From positions 1 to 48,700 of the forward strand of contig NZ_CAMLHO010000030.1 of NCBI RefSeq assembly GCF_946479765.1: a DNA stretch of 48,700 nt, read 5' to 3'. This DNA comes from an uncultured Aliivibrio sp. GTDB taxonomy: Bacteria > Pseudomonadota > Gammaproteobacteria > Enterobacterales > Vibrionaceae. Shown piece after piece: positions 40,851 through 48,700 of this stretch. The first letter of the stretch is position 1; every line of letters starts with the position of its first letter. A program made the translations under genes and the position numbers. The notes beneath the pieces were generated by a model, which ran no database searches, was not told where the DNA came from, and was given only the letters and a program-made list of their open reading frames with translations.

Positions 40851-42152
40851 TTAACGTAGATAACTTAAAAAGCCCAATAACATAAACAACGGCATTTTTT
40901 GACCGTTAAGTAATTCAATTTGTCCATCAGAAACCTTAGCTGACAAACGGTAGTTATCTCCCTCTTCTACCGCAAACTCATTAATTAATAACTCATCCAT
41001 TTGCATACGTAATTCAGGTGTTTCATCGACTAATTTTTTTGCAATCACAAGTTCTGTAGAGCCAGTTATCGTCTTAACTAATTGGTCTGCATTTTGTGAT
41101 GCTCTTGCCGTGCCTGCCGGTAATGTAAGTAAAATATGACTATCGACTTTACTGCCTAAAACTTCTGCACTAAATTCATTAATATTAGCTTTAAAACCTT
41201 GAGCGGCTAATAAATCAAACGAAAGCATTAGTTGCTCAACTTTCTCATTGCTTAACTCTTGATCTTGAAGAAGCGGAACCAGTTTTACCAAGCCATCATA
41301 ATTAAGATCTTCAAAGCTAATATCAAAAACCCCATTTTTTACAACGCCAGCACTCGTAACAGCCTCATTGAGAGTTAATCGATTTTGAGTACTAAAGCTA
41401 TTCTCTTCTGCTTTATCTTTTACTTCATGAAGGCGATTCACACTAGTGTATTTCATCCCCTTAAGTTCATTATTAATATCACTTTCTATATCGTTGATCG
41501 TCAATTTATCTAAACCAACACTAGCCTCACCAATAAAGATATCGTTAACGTAATGACCTATACTCTGACCTACGACATTCTCAACAACCATTGCTGATTG
41601 ATTATCCAAACGCAGTTCAGTTTTAGGTAACTGGTAAGATAGCGTAAATTGCCCATCTTTTTCAATGACAGCAGCAAGCTGAGAAGCGGCTAGAAATAGT
41701 TTTTCAACGCCTTGAGCCTGTAAATCTGCTGTCGCAAAATCAGTGTCTTGACTCGTAAGCAATAGATCCGTGGTGCCTGTTAACTTACTGTTCGTTTTCA
41801 AGGTTAGGCCTTGAACAAATTCAGAGATATCTTCTTTGCTAATAAAAGTAGAAGTAGAAGATACAGAAAATAGTCCGTGAGAAATATCGTGATCTACCAT
41901 GATTTCTGTTGGATAATCGGCTTGCTCTAGCTCTTCACTCAGTCCTTTATCAACGACATGAATTCGGCTTTGAGCATGAGAGCTTAAATAGCCTCGGTCG
42001 TAAGAAACTGACTCTACTTCAATAATTGAATTATTGTACGATGCAATTCCATCTTTAAAAATTGCTTCACCAATCTTACCTGTCGCAAAAGGCCAACAAG
42101 CGATAAGTGCAACAGCACCACCAATTGCAGCGTATTTCTTTAATTCATTCAT
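40851..42152 (-). CDS. DUF945 (YdgA-like) protein
   Basis: This is a 433-residue protein with one N-terminal membrane anchor or signal (about residues 5-25, AAIGGAVALIACWPFATG) and a large periplasmic region rich in beta strands. Family marks include GEAIFKDGIASYN, VESVSYDRGYLSSHAQSRI and HDISHGL. It resembles E. coli YdgA/YihF-type DUF945 proteins of unknown function. The ATG at 42152 has GGATAAG about six bases upstream and is preferred to an ATG nine codons earlier. It ends at a terminator before serC. Confidence 0.87.
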   Translation of the reverse strand: MNELKKYAAIGGAVALIACWPFATGKIGEAIFKDGIASYNNSIIEVESVSYDRGYLSSHAQSRIHVVDKGLSEELEQADYPTEIMVDHDISHGLFSVSSTSTFISKEDISEFVQGLTLKTNSKLTGTTDLLLTSQDTDFATADLQAQGVEKLFLAASQLAAVIEKDGQFTLSYQLPKTELRLDNQSAMVVENVVGQSIGHYVNDIFIGEASVGLDKLTINDIESDINNELKGMKYTSVNRLHEVKDKAEENSFSTQNRLTLNEAVTSAGVVKNGVFDISFEDLNYDGLVKLVPLLQDQELSNEKVEQLMLSFDLLAAQGFKANINEFSAEVLGSKVDSHILLTLPAGTARASQNADQLVKTITGSTELVIAKKLVDETPELRMQMDELLINEFAVEEGDNYRLSAKVSDGQIELLNGQKMPLFMLLGFLSYLR

Positions 42153-42464
42153 ATTCTTATCCAGTTTTATCCATTTCAATTAGTTTACCTAAGTCTCTCT
42201 GTGCAATACAACTCTATTTATTTATAATGCTAACCTATTTACTGAACGTTAAACGTATAAAATAAACAAACTATATTTAACAACTCTGTCTATATTGGCT
42301 CATATTTTGCTTGGCTAAATAATAAGAAGTAATACACTAATTTTTTGACTAAGTTGCAGTAACTCTAAATTTTACATACTCCCTTCTAGCATAAATACCA
42401 ATTTCTGTTAGTATTTAGATAATATTTTTGGTTACAGCACTCAATTTGATAGGTTTCAAATATC
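42153..42464. other. 312-bp divergent intergenic region
   Basis: An AT-rich gap between the DUF945 gene (minus) and the outer-membrane candidate (plus). Apart from a 9-bp-arm inverted repeat at 42393-42416, nothing is recognised; it must contain promoters for both genes. Confidence 0.6.
42393..42416. repeat. TACCAA/TTAGTA inverted repeat
   Basis: AAATACCAA and TTAGTATTT (one mismatch) enclose six bases. The ends resemble the larger hairpin at 43025-43070. Confidence 0.5.
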
Positions 42465-43016
42465 ATGATCCGTAAGACACTTTTAGCTTCAAGCCTAATG
42501 TTTATTTCAGCAACATCAATGGCTGCAGATAATGATCCAAACAATTCAAACATGAGCAACTTTAGCTATGACTATGCGGAAGCTCGTATTGGATTTAGCC
42601 CATCAACATTTGGTGCTGGTTTAAGTAAATCAATCCACCCTAATGCTCATGCGATCGTATCTCTCGATTCTGAATTAGATGGCGATTACGACTTAGCAAC
42701 CGGTCTTGGCTTCCACGCTCCAGTAAATAACTGGGCAGATATCACTGGTGAAATGCTACTTCGTGTTGTTGATAATAATCGCAACTTCAAAAATGACACT
42801 GGCATGGAATTGAACTTAGGTGTTCGCCAATGGTTAGGTCCACAGTTAGAAGTCGGTGGTAAAGTAGGTTATTTATCAATTAAAGATACTGATGACACAT
42901 TGTTTTCCGTATATGGTCGTTTCCACTCTACAGAGCTATTCTCAATTGGTGCTGAAGGCCGATTCAATGGCATCTACGGTGACCAATTGCTACTAACTGC
43001 TCGCTTTAAATACTAA
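42465..43016 (+). CDS. Predicted small outer-membrane beta-barrel protein
   Basis: A signal peptide (about residues 1-20, SMA-AD) precedes a 163-residue mature part. The mature part has alternating polar/aromatic strands and ends with the aromatic residue Y183 (LLLTARFKY), as outer-membrane barrels do. About eight strands are plausible. No named family was recognised. Spacing of SD to start is poor (TTGATAGG about 13 bases before the ATG). It lies between the DUF945 gene and tfoX, convergent with tfoX. Confidence 0.82.
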   Translation: MIRKTLLASSLMFISATSMAADNDPNNSNMSNFSYDYAEARIGFSPSTFGAGLSKSIHPNAHAIVSLDSELDGDYDLATGLGFHAPVNNWADITGEMLLRVVDNNRNFKNDTGMELNLGVRQWLGPQLEVGGKVGYLSIKDTDDTLFSVYGRFHSTELFSIGAEGRFNGIYGDQLLLTARFKY

Positions 43017-43024
43017 ATTTAATA

Positions 43025-43070
43025 TACCAATTTGAATCACTGATAAATCAATCAGTGATTTAGATTAGTA
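43025..43070. repeat. 46-bp near-perfect inverted repeat
   Basis: The inner arms AATCACTGAT and ATCAGTGATT are perfect around AAATCA. The outer parts TACCAATTTG and TAGATTAGTA pair with one mismatch and two wobbles. It may be a small palindromic repeat element and could also stabilise the upstream mRNA 3' end. Confidence 0.7.
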
Positions 43071-43077
43071 TAGTTAG

Positions 43078-43127
43078 AAAAAAACTCGTTATCCCTTCAA
43101 CAATGAATAGATAGCGAGGTTTTTTTT
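43078..43127. terminator. Bidirectional terminator between the barrel gene and tfoX
   Basis: AAAAAAACTCGTTATC pairs with GATAGCGAGGTTTTTTT (one bulged G), between convergent genes. Confidence 0.82.
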
Positions 43128-43138
43128 ATGTTCTACAT

Positions 43139-43723
43139 TTAAATCTGTTTAAGTAATGCTTTTTTCGTTGGCTCTTGCAATAGAGTCCAATGCACGCCTG
43201 ATTCTGCACCAGCAAATTTCCACAAAAGCTTCACGTCAACATCACCACCATACGTGTTATTTACTTTTCTAAAGACACTTACTGCACCAACGTCAAAAAA
43301 TGAATCTACGTCAGGAACTCCCGCTTTTTTAATCATTCTTTCTAGCGTAAGTTGCATATTAGGTAAGTCGCGTAAACGGCGATTCTCTTTTGATTTTTTA
43401 AATTCTCGCTCTGCTCGTGAATTATCCATTGCTTCTTTAATCATAGTAAGAAGTAGCGTTGGTCTTTTCTCAAACAGCTCACTAATGTCAAAATAATTCA
43501 CTGTCGCAATAGTAGATTTTTTTACATGCTTAAAGCGTTCGCAACCTAATTTTTCAAACTGATCATCAACATCACCACCACCTCGAACGTATAATCGCCC
43601 TTCAGTAACAAGTGAAAACATTGCGTCTTCAGTAAATAGTCCTACGCCACCAAACATCGAGCGTTTATTAAATTTACCCAGTTTTTTTACAAAGTTAAAA
43701 AAGCGTTCCTCTAAATGACTCAT
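43139..43723 (-). CDS. tfoX: TfoX/Sxy-family competence regulator
   Basis: TfoX induces natural transformation genes with CRP in vibrios. The N-terminal TfoX domain (SMFGGVGLFTEDAMFSLV, LYVRGGG) and a C-terminal helical TfoX domain (LRDLPNMQLTLERMIKKAGV) are both present. The ATG at 43723 (194 residues) follows AAGGAGAACGAC and is preferred to 43786. Vibrios have two paralogues, TfoX and TfoY. The proximity to serC, recalled for V. cholerae VC1153/VC1159, and the lack of a visible c-di-GMP riboswitch upstream favour TfoX. A G-rich leader stretch lies about 30 bases upstream. Confidence 0.88.
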   Translation of the reverse strand: MSHLEERFFNFVKKLGKFNKRSMFGGVGLFTEDAMFSLVTEGRLYVRGGGDVDDQFEKLGCERFKHVKKSTIATVNYFDISELFEKRPTLLLTMIKEAMDNSRAEREFKKSKENRRLRDLPNMQLTLERMIKKAGVPDVDSFFDVGAVSVFRKVNNTYGGDVDVKLLWKFAGAESGVHWTLLQEPTKKALLKQI

Positions 43724-44154
43724 GTCGTTCTCCTTGATCTTAAACTTAGCGACCCCCGTCCCTGTCATAAATTTGACATCAAGCAATTGAATAATAAACG
43801 TACAATACCTATTTTTCTATAATTTTTCGATTAAGTCCTGAATTTACTATAGATTTCTTTATTGCGATCACACCTTGTAGTATTAATTCATGCAACAAAG
43901 TAAGTTTTTTTTCAGGTCGATATCACATTATAGTCTCACAACTATACACATCATTTCGTTGATGAAGTTCACAATATCCATTGGTAGGGTAAATAAAAAA
44001 CAACTTATTTATTTATCCGTAATAACTTCGTGATGCCTAAAAGGCACTAATTGTCTTAAATCTCTAGATAAGTTGCCTTATTTTATTAAGATTTTTTTTA
44101 GAAAACATAAAAATACTGTATGATTATTTCATTATTCAAAGGTATTAATAAAGA
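43724..44154. promoter_or_regulatory. 431-bp divergent region tfoX / HDOD gene
   Basis: There is no gene. On the minus strand a G5 run (43753-43757) inside GACGGGGGTC lies in the likely tfoX leader. An imperfect AAGGCA/TGCCTT hairpin is at 44040-44079, and an eight-base T run near 44092. The spacing between that hairpin and the T run is too long for a confident terminator. No riboswitch consensus was recognised. Confidence 0.5.
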
Positions 44155-45081
44155 ATGAATCATTTATCCTTTTTCTGGTTATCTCCTGATAAAGAAAAGC
44201 TACTAGCTGCATTAGGAACTGAATTTTGCCAAATGGCATCTCAGAGTATTTCATCAGGTAATATCCAATTACCCCCAATCCCTGATGTGGTTCTGAAAAT
44301 TCAAAAGTTATGTACTCTTGAAGGCACATTAATTAAAGATGTCTCTGATACTTTATTGGAAGATCCTAGCCTTACAGCTATTGTAATTCGAATGGCAAAT
44401 TCTGTCATTTTCAACCGAAGAAATATCACCTGTACCGATGTATTAACCGCCGTTTCTCGGCTGGGTATTTATCGTGTTCGTGATATTGTAACCGCTCAAG
44501 CGATTGAACAACTCAAACATTCAAGTGATTTAAACAAAGAATGTAATGCACTACTACGTAAAAGTGCCGCTCGTTCACGTGAATTTGCCGCGGTAATGAC
44601 CATGGTTTGTGAAGAGATAATTAAAGAATCCGATGATGGATCTCTTAATTATCTTGAGCCAGAAAAAGCACTTTTAACAGGATTGCTTGCCGACATCGGT
44701 TTATTTTGCCTTGTTAATGAATATTTTGATTACCTTGAAAAAGGGAATTATTTAGACCTAGATTTGGCGATCTATATTTTTAATAAAGAGTGTAATGACA
44801 CCAGTTACCATGTACTCAGTCATTGGCAATTTGATGTCGATTTCTTAGCTGTTGCCACCAATGAAGAGAAATCAACCAACACTGAATACCCTATCAATTA
44901 TTTAAACATTGCTCGTATTGCTAACCACCTTTTAATGTTTAGACATAAAGACGATGCCATTGATGATCATGACGTTGAGATTACTCTTGAAGGTGCAGAA
45001 GCTCTGTATACATTAAGTAACTTAACAGATAGCCAATTCAACGATCGAATTAAAGAAACCCTAAGAAGCAGTGGTTTGTAG
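44155..45081 (+). CDS. HDOD-domain protein
   Basis: An HDOD (HD-related output) domain covers about residues 35-240: LPPIPDVVLKIQ, LLEDPSLTAIVIRMANS, AVSRLGIYRVRDIVT. The catalytic HD pair of true HD hydrolases is not seen, as usual in this family. The product has 308 residues, no membrane segment and no attached GGDEF, EAL or receiver domain. HDOD proteins act in signalling and motility in vibrios; no precise role can be assigned. It is divergent from tfoX and precedes lysO. Confidence 0.87.
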   Translation: MNHLSFFWLSPDKEKLLAALGTEFCQMASQSISSGNIQLPPIPDVVLKIQKLCTLEGTLIKDVSDTLLEDPSLTAIVIRMANSVIFNRRNITCTDVLTAVSRLGIYRVRDIVTAQAIEQLKHSSDLNKECNALLRKSAARSREFAAVMTMVCEEIIKESDDGSLNYLEPEKALLTGLLADIGLFCLVNEYFDYLEKGNYLDLDLAIYIFNKECNDTSYHVLSHWQFDVDFLAVATNEEKSTNTEYPINYLNIARIANHLLMFRHKDDAIDDHDVEITLEGAEALYTLSNLTDSQFNDRIKETLRSSGL

Positions 45082-45124
45082 TTTAATTACAGCAAAACTA
45101 ATAACTTATATTGATGTACTTGAT

Positions 45125-45151
45125 AAGCCTTGATATTCTCAAGGCTTCTTC
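45125..45151 (+). terminator. Hairpin between the HDOD gene and lysO
   Basis: A perfect 9-bp stem AAGCCTTGA / TCAAGGCTT around TATTC is followed only by CTTC, so termination would be weak. It ends 22 bases before the lysO start and could instead be a leader structure. Confidence 0.55.
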
Positions 45152-45169
45152 ATGGATGAGGTCTATATC

Positions 45170-46069
45170 ATGCTTTCCGGAATGCTCTTTGTTTTTTTAC
45201 CACTACTTTTTGGGTATCTGATCCCATTACATAAGAAAAAGCCTCTCCAGCATATTAATGCAGCAACAAGCCATTTAGTTACCATTATCTTAGCCTTAAT
45301 GGGCTTAAGTCTTGCCGCGCTTGATAATCTAGCCCAAAACTTAAACCAAATAATAACCATTACTGCCGTCTTTTTTGTCTCTATTAGTGTGTGTAATTTA
45401 GCAATTCTTCCCATTATGGATAAACTCTTCCCTCTAAATTCAGAAGGGAATAAAAATACGCTACCTCTATTTAAAATGATCCTTGAGTCAGCCAAGTTAT
45501 TACTTGCTGTCGCGGGCGGCTTACTTGTTGGCTTACTTAGTGGTATCGACTTATCTTGGGTTGAAAAGGCAAGTGAACTGATCTTGCTTCTCCTGCTGTT
45601 TCTTATTGGCATTCAGCTACGAAATAGTGGTTTATCACTGCGTCAAATTTTACTCAATAAACACGGCATTATCATCGCGGTAGTCATCATGTCTACCTCT
45701 TTGATTGGTGGACTGATTGCTGCTCTATTTTTAGATATCCCCCTACAGCATGGACTTGCTATGGCTTCTGGCTTTGGTTGGTATTCTCTTGCAGGTATTT
45801 TAATGGGTGATGCGCTAGGACCAGTATATGGTGGTGCAGCCTTTCTCAATGAATTAATGCGTGAATTAGTCGCTCTTTTATTAATCCCAACACTTATTCA
45901 TCGCTATCCTGTCACCTCAATTGGTTATGCTGGCGCAACAGCAATGGATTTTACGCTACCTGTCATCCAAAATTGTGGTGGGATCCGCTGCGTACCTATC
46001 GCTATTGTTAGTGGCTTTATTTTAAGTTTAGCGGTTCCCTTCTTAATGCTATTTTTTGTCTCTCTATAA
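45170..46069 (+). CDS. lysO: L-lysine exporter LysO (YbjE family)
   Basis: LysO exports lysine (and toxic analogues) across the inner membrane. The hydrophobic 299-residue product has about eight to ten helices. Conserved stretches are close to E. coli YbjE: LLLFLIGIQLRNSG, SLIGGLI, LAMASGFGWYSLAGIL, GAAFLNELMREL and GATAMDFTLPV. I chose the ATG at 45170 (MLSGMLFVFLPLLFGYLIPL) with TGAGG eight bases before it; an ATG at 45152 adds six residues but sits against a hairpin. No lysine riboswitch is visible upstream. Confidence 0.92.
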   Translation: MLSGMLFVFLPLLFGYLIPLHKKKPLQHINAATSHLVTIILALMGLSLAALDNLAQNLNQIITITAVFFVSISVCNLAILPIMDKLFPLNSEGNKNTLPLFKMILESAKLLLAVAGGLLVGLLSGIDLSWVEKASELILLLLLFLIGIQLRNSGLSLRQILLNKHGIIIAVVIMSTSLIGGLIAALFLDIPLQHGLAMASGFGWYSLAGILMGDALGPVYGGAAFLNELMRELVALLLIPTLIHRYPVTSIGYAGATAMDFTLPVIQNCGGIRCVPIAIVSGFILSLAVPFLMLFFVSL

Positions 46070-46179
46070 AAGAGTAAATTAAGAGGGAAACATCACACTA
46101 TGAGCCGTTCCCATTGCATTTAATAATACGATGCCTACAATCACAACCCATAATAATGATTCATTTCTAAGGATTTGTA

Positions 46180-46692
46180 ATGAAACTCGTTGCTCTTATT
46201 TTACCGTTTGCTTTGCTTACAACCTCTGTTCAAGCTGCCGATACTGAATGTTTAAGTAACAAATACAGCCAATACGTTGATGCTTCTTTAACTTGGTACA
46301 AAGAACTGATTGCCATTACAATTAAAAAAGATCCGAATTTAGAAAGCGTCGGGGAATGGTTTCTTGAAGGCCGTCAGCATCATTTCGAATTAAATCGTGC
46401 CGCTGTCGATTTTTACCTTAAAAATGACCCATCAAAAGTAAAAACAAATCAATCTATTGAATCTTGGTTACAGCTTGATCAAAAAGAAATTAAAACATTA
46501 GCTGCAAATAATGATGCTTTGGGTAAGGTTGCAAAAATAACCTTTGATGATCGTCAAACTCAACCTCATAAACAAAATTATGAATTGCGATCTGCATTTG
46601 CCGATATTCTTAGCCACCCAAAAGAAATCGATGCACCACTAAATGCATACAATGAGACAATCTCTAAAATTAGCGATATTACCTGCAAATGA
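46180..46692 (+). CDS. Secreted protein of unknown function
   Basis: A signal peptide (about residues 1-19, VQA-AD) precedes a 151-residue helical, probably periplasmic protein. Two Cys in the mature part (near residues 24 and 169) could form a disulfide joining the two ends. No family was recognised. SD AAGGA lies seven bases before the ATG. It stands alone between lysO and panP. Codon use resembles its neighbours. Confidence 0.83.
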   Translation: MKLVALILPFALLTTSVQAADTECLSNKYSQYVDASLTWYKELIAITIKKDPNLESVGEWFLEGRQHHFELNRAAVDFYLKNDPSKVKTNQSIESWLQLDQKEIKTLAANNDALGKVAKITFDDRQTQPHKQNYELRSAFADILSHPKEIDAPLNAYNETISKISDITCK

Positions 46693-46866
46693 TTTGTTTA
46701 CTAATTAATCAATATGTATTGATTTCGTAAAATTTATACGCTCAACTGTTCATGAGGCACATTTAGACAAGACATTTTTATCATTTTGTTCTAAATTGTG
46801 CCTTTAGTCATGGGCAAAGCGATCATCACTTTGCTTTTCAATCACCAACAGAATAGAACAGATACC

Positions 46867-48510
46867 ATGGTAACAGACAACAAGACAGCGGATGCCAACT
46901 TAGAAAGCATGTTGCGAATTTTTACTGTTCCGGAAGCGCCCGATTCGACTCTTGGGAAAATTGAACAAGAACTCTCTCAAAACCTGAATCAATTCTTACG
47001 AGAACATATTGTCGCAGAAGAGAAGCCTCTGACTGAAATCGAAAAAGATTTTACTGACTCTTCTATGCCAGAATCTCCTATGTATGTTTCTGAACATACT
47101 GAGCACTTACTGAACACCTTAGTTTCTCAATCTGTTCATACTTCTGCACCTAGCTTTATTGGTCATATGACTTCTGCATTACCTTATTTCTTAATGCCGC
47201 TGTCAAAAATTATGATCGCGTTGAACCAAAATTTAGTAAAAATTGAAACCTCTAAAGCATTTACTCCTTTAGAACGTCAAGTTTTAGGCATTCTACACCG
47301 CCTTATTTATGGTCAACAAGATGACTTTTATCATCATTGGATGCATAGTGCCGATCACTCCCTTGGTGCCTTCTGCTCTGGTGGAACCATTGCCAACATC
47401 ACTGCTTTATGGGTTGCAAGAAACCGCTTATTAAAACCTGATGGTGATTTTGAAGGTATTGCAAAGCAAGGCCTCTTCGCAGCATTAACTCATTATAAGT
47501 GCAATGGCCTTGCGATTTTTGTTTCCGAACGTGGTCATTATTCAGTTAAAAAAGCCGCCGATGTATTAGGCATTGGTCAAGATGGTGTTATCACAGTAAA
47601 AACTGACAATAACAACCGTATTTGTTTAGCTGATTTAGACCTAAAAATCGCGGCAGCTAAAGCCAAAAACATTAAACCGCTTGCTATCATTGGCGTTGCA
47701 GGTACAACGGAAACAGGAACAATAGATCCATTGTGTAAACTTGCTCAAGTAGCACAGCGCGAAGACTGTCACTTCCATGTTGATGCGGCTTGGGGCGGTG
47801 CGACATTAATGTCTAATACCTATCGACATTTATTGGATGGTATTGATTTAGCCGATTCAGTTACTATTGATGCGCATAAACAACTGTATGTACCAATGGG
47901 TGCAGGCATGGTTATCTTTAAAGATCCAGAGTTGATGTCTTCAATTCAACACCATGCTGAGTATATCCTACGAAAAGGGTCAAAAGATCTAGGCAGACAC
48001 ACGCTAGAAGGGTCTCGTAGTGGTATGGCTATGCTGTTGTACTCTTGCTTTAATATCATTAGTCGACCAGGTTATGAACTACTGATAAATCAAAGTATTG
48101 AAAAAGCAAAATACTTTTCAGATCTGATCCAACAGCAAGATGACTTTGAAGTCATCTCTGAACCAGAGCTCTGCTTACTGACTTATCGATATATACCAAA
48201 TAAAGTGACAGCAGCTTTAGGCATTGCAAATAAAGAACAAACGGCAGAAATCTACGAGCATCTGGATAATCTCACTAAGTTTATCCAAAAAACACAGCGT
48301 GAGACTGGCAAGTCTTTTGTGTCTCGTACTCGATTAACACCAAAAGCCTATCAATACCAACCAACGATTGTATTTAGAGTTGTACTGGCAAACCCACTAA
48401 CAACCAAAGAGATCTTGCAAAGCGTTCTTGTAGAACAAAGAGAAATAGCAAGCAGCAGTGAAGTATCACTTCCTCAACTTCTTAACCTTGCTGAATCAAT
48501 TCTACAATAA
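46867..48510 (+). CDS. panP: Pyridoxal-dependent aspartate 1-decarboxylase PanP
   Basis: PanP decarboxylates aspartate to beta-alanine for pantothenate/CoA synthesis and replaces the pyruvoyl enzyme PanD; it was described in V. fischeri. Glutamate-decarboxylase fold: GAFCSGGTIANI, H224 in ERGHYSVKKA stacking on the cofactor, D306 in FHVDAAWGG and the PLP lysine K338 in DAHKQLYVPMG. I chose the ATG at 46867 (547 residues, MVTDNKTADA), close to the V. cholerae homologue; an upstream GTG at 46798 adds 23 residues unlike the family. A strong terminator follows. Confidence 0.93.
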   Translation: MVTDNKTADANLESMLRIFTVPEAPDSTLGKIEQELSQNLNQFLREHIVAEEKPLTEIEKDFTDSSMPESPMYVSEHTEHLLNTLVSQSVHTSAPSFIGHMTSALPYFLMPLSKIMIALNQNLVKIETSKAFTPLERQVLGILHRLIYGQQDDFYHHWMHSADHSLGAFCSGGTIANITALWVARNRLLKPDGDFEGIAKQGLFAALTHYKCNGLAIFVSERGHYSVKKAADVLGIGQDGVITVKTDNNNRICLADLDLKIAAAKAKNIKPLAIIGVAGTTETGTIDPLCKLAQVAQREDCHFHVDAAWGGATLMSNTYRHLLDGIDLADSVTIDAHKQLYVPMGAGMVIFKDPELMSSIQHHAEYILRKGSKDLGRHTLEGSRSGMAMLLYSCFNIISRPGYELLINQSIEKAKYFSDLIQQQDDFEVISEPELCLLTYRYIPNKVTAALGIANKEQTAEIYEHLDNLTKFIQKTQRETGKSFVSRTRLTPKAYQYQPTIVFRVVLANPLTTKEILQSVLVEQREIASSSEVSLPQLLNLAESILQ

Positions 48511-48530
48511 TCACTTCTTTCGCTTAGCCT

Positions 48531-48572
48531 AAGATAGGTTATTTTATAACCGTAAAATAACCTATCTTTTGT
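48531..48572 (+). terminator. Terminator-like long hairpin after panP
   Basis: A perfect 16-bp stem, AAGATAGGTTATTTTA with its complement, around TAACCG is followed by only a few T. It is the probable end of the panP transcript. Confidence 0.8.
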
Positions 48573-48646
48573 AATTATTTTCCTCTTAACTGAAATTTAA
48601 TCACAAAAAAAACCTCTGAATCACAATAAAATGACGTTTATAAAAC

Positions 48647-48675
48647 AAAACACTTTCTAAATTGAAAGTGTTTTT
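48647..48675. terminator. Second terminator hairpin at the window end
   Basis: AAAACACTTTC pairs with GAAAGTGTTTT around TAAATT, with T and A runs on both sides. It probably serves a minus-strand gene lying beyond the window. Confidence 0.75.
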
Positions 48676-48700
48676 AGAGTTCTGTCATATTATTGTTATA

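Noticed and set aside
44040-44099. Possible small-RNA terminator in the tfoX/HDOD intergenic region
   Set aside because: The AAGGCA/TGCCTT hairpin is imperfect and its T run is about a dozen bases away, so a separate small RNA gene is not supported.
43724-44154. Possible cyclic-di-GMP riboswitch upstream of the TfoX-family gene
   Set aside because: None of the conserved GEMM segments (such as CACGCACAGGG or the AAACC core) was found on the minus strand. Such a riboswitch is expected for tfoY, not tfoX.
45082-45169. Possible lysine riboswitch before lysO
   Set aside because: The gap is under 90 bases and contains only one simple hairpin, too short for the multi-helix lysine aptamer.

Overview
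This window looks like chromosome I core genome of a marine Vibrionaceae bacterium, most likely Aliivibrio (Vibrio) fischeri or a close relative. The DNA is AT-rich. It carries the sodium-type flagellar protein MotY beside rnt, a competence regulator of the TfoX family, the PanP-type aspartate decarboxylase, and gammaproteobacterial gene blocks shared with E. coli (rsx/rnf-nth; yeaC-msrB-gapA-yeaD; cydC-cydD-trxB-lrp-ftsK-lolA-rarA-serS). The species name is an inference from gene content and recalled protein similarity; no database search was possible.

Layout. 1-93: 3' part of a tRNA-Asn and its terminator. 199-6555: the rnfABCDGE operon (membrane redox-driven ion pump / SoxR-reducing complex) with nth (DNA repair). 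6596-11707: gloA, motY and rnt (divergent), an NhaC/YuiF-type transporter, and a receiver-TPR response regulator. 11862-14622: grxD, sodB, an unrecognised conserved protein and a degenerate short-chain dehydrogenase. 14765-18847: adhE and a voltage-gated potassium channel, divergent across a 585-bp region with CRP/FNR-like and HexR-like sites. 18892-23349: a possible small membrane protein, yeaC, a lipoprotein, msrB, gapA (with a HexR-like site) and yeaD. 23451-25829: gsk and yciU, divergent around a perfect PurR-type palindrome, then trxC. 25916-33422: serS, rarA, lolA, ftsK and lrp, all on the minus strand. 33579-39467: ald, trxB and cydDC on the plus strand. 39604-48510: serC, a DUF945 protein, a small outer-membrane-barrel candidate, tfoX, an HDOD protein, lysO, a secreted protein and panP.

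How it works together. Several genes serve redox balance and oxidative stress: Rnf, Grx4, Fe-SOD, MsrB, TrxC, TrxB, and CydDC (cysteine/glutathione export for cytochrome bd assembly). Others serve central carbon flow under fermentation/gluconeogenesis control (gapA, adhE, yeaD) and chromosome maintenance (nth, rarA, ftsK). Most convergent gene pairs are separated by clear intrinsic terminators, many of which can work in both directions.

No prophage, insertion sequence, CRISPR array, toxin-antitoxin or defence island is visible, and I did not find a clearly new multi-gene system. The observations most worth checking are: regulatory palindromes that match known consensus sites (HexR, PurR, CRP/FNR); a thioredoxin-2 with WCNPC instead of WCGPC; an SDR protein that has lost YxxxK; a receiver-TPR regulator with no DNA-binding domain; an exact 138-bp coding repeat in rnfC; a 49-residue candidate membrane protein; short tandem duplications directly abutting three stop codons; and a small family of TACCAAT-ended inverted repeats.
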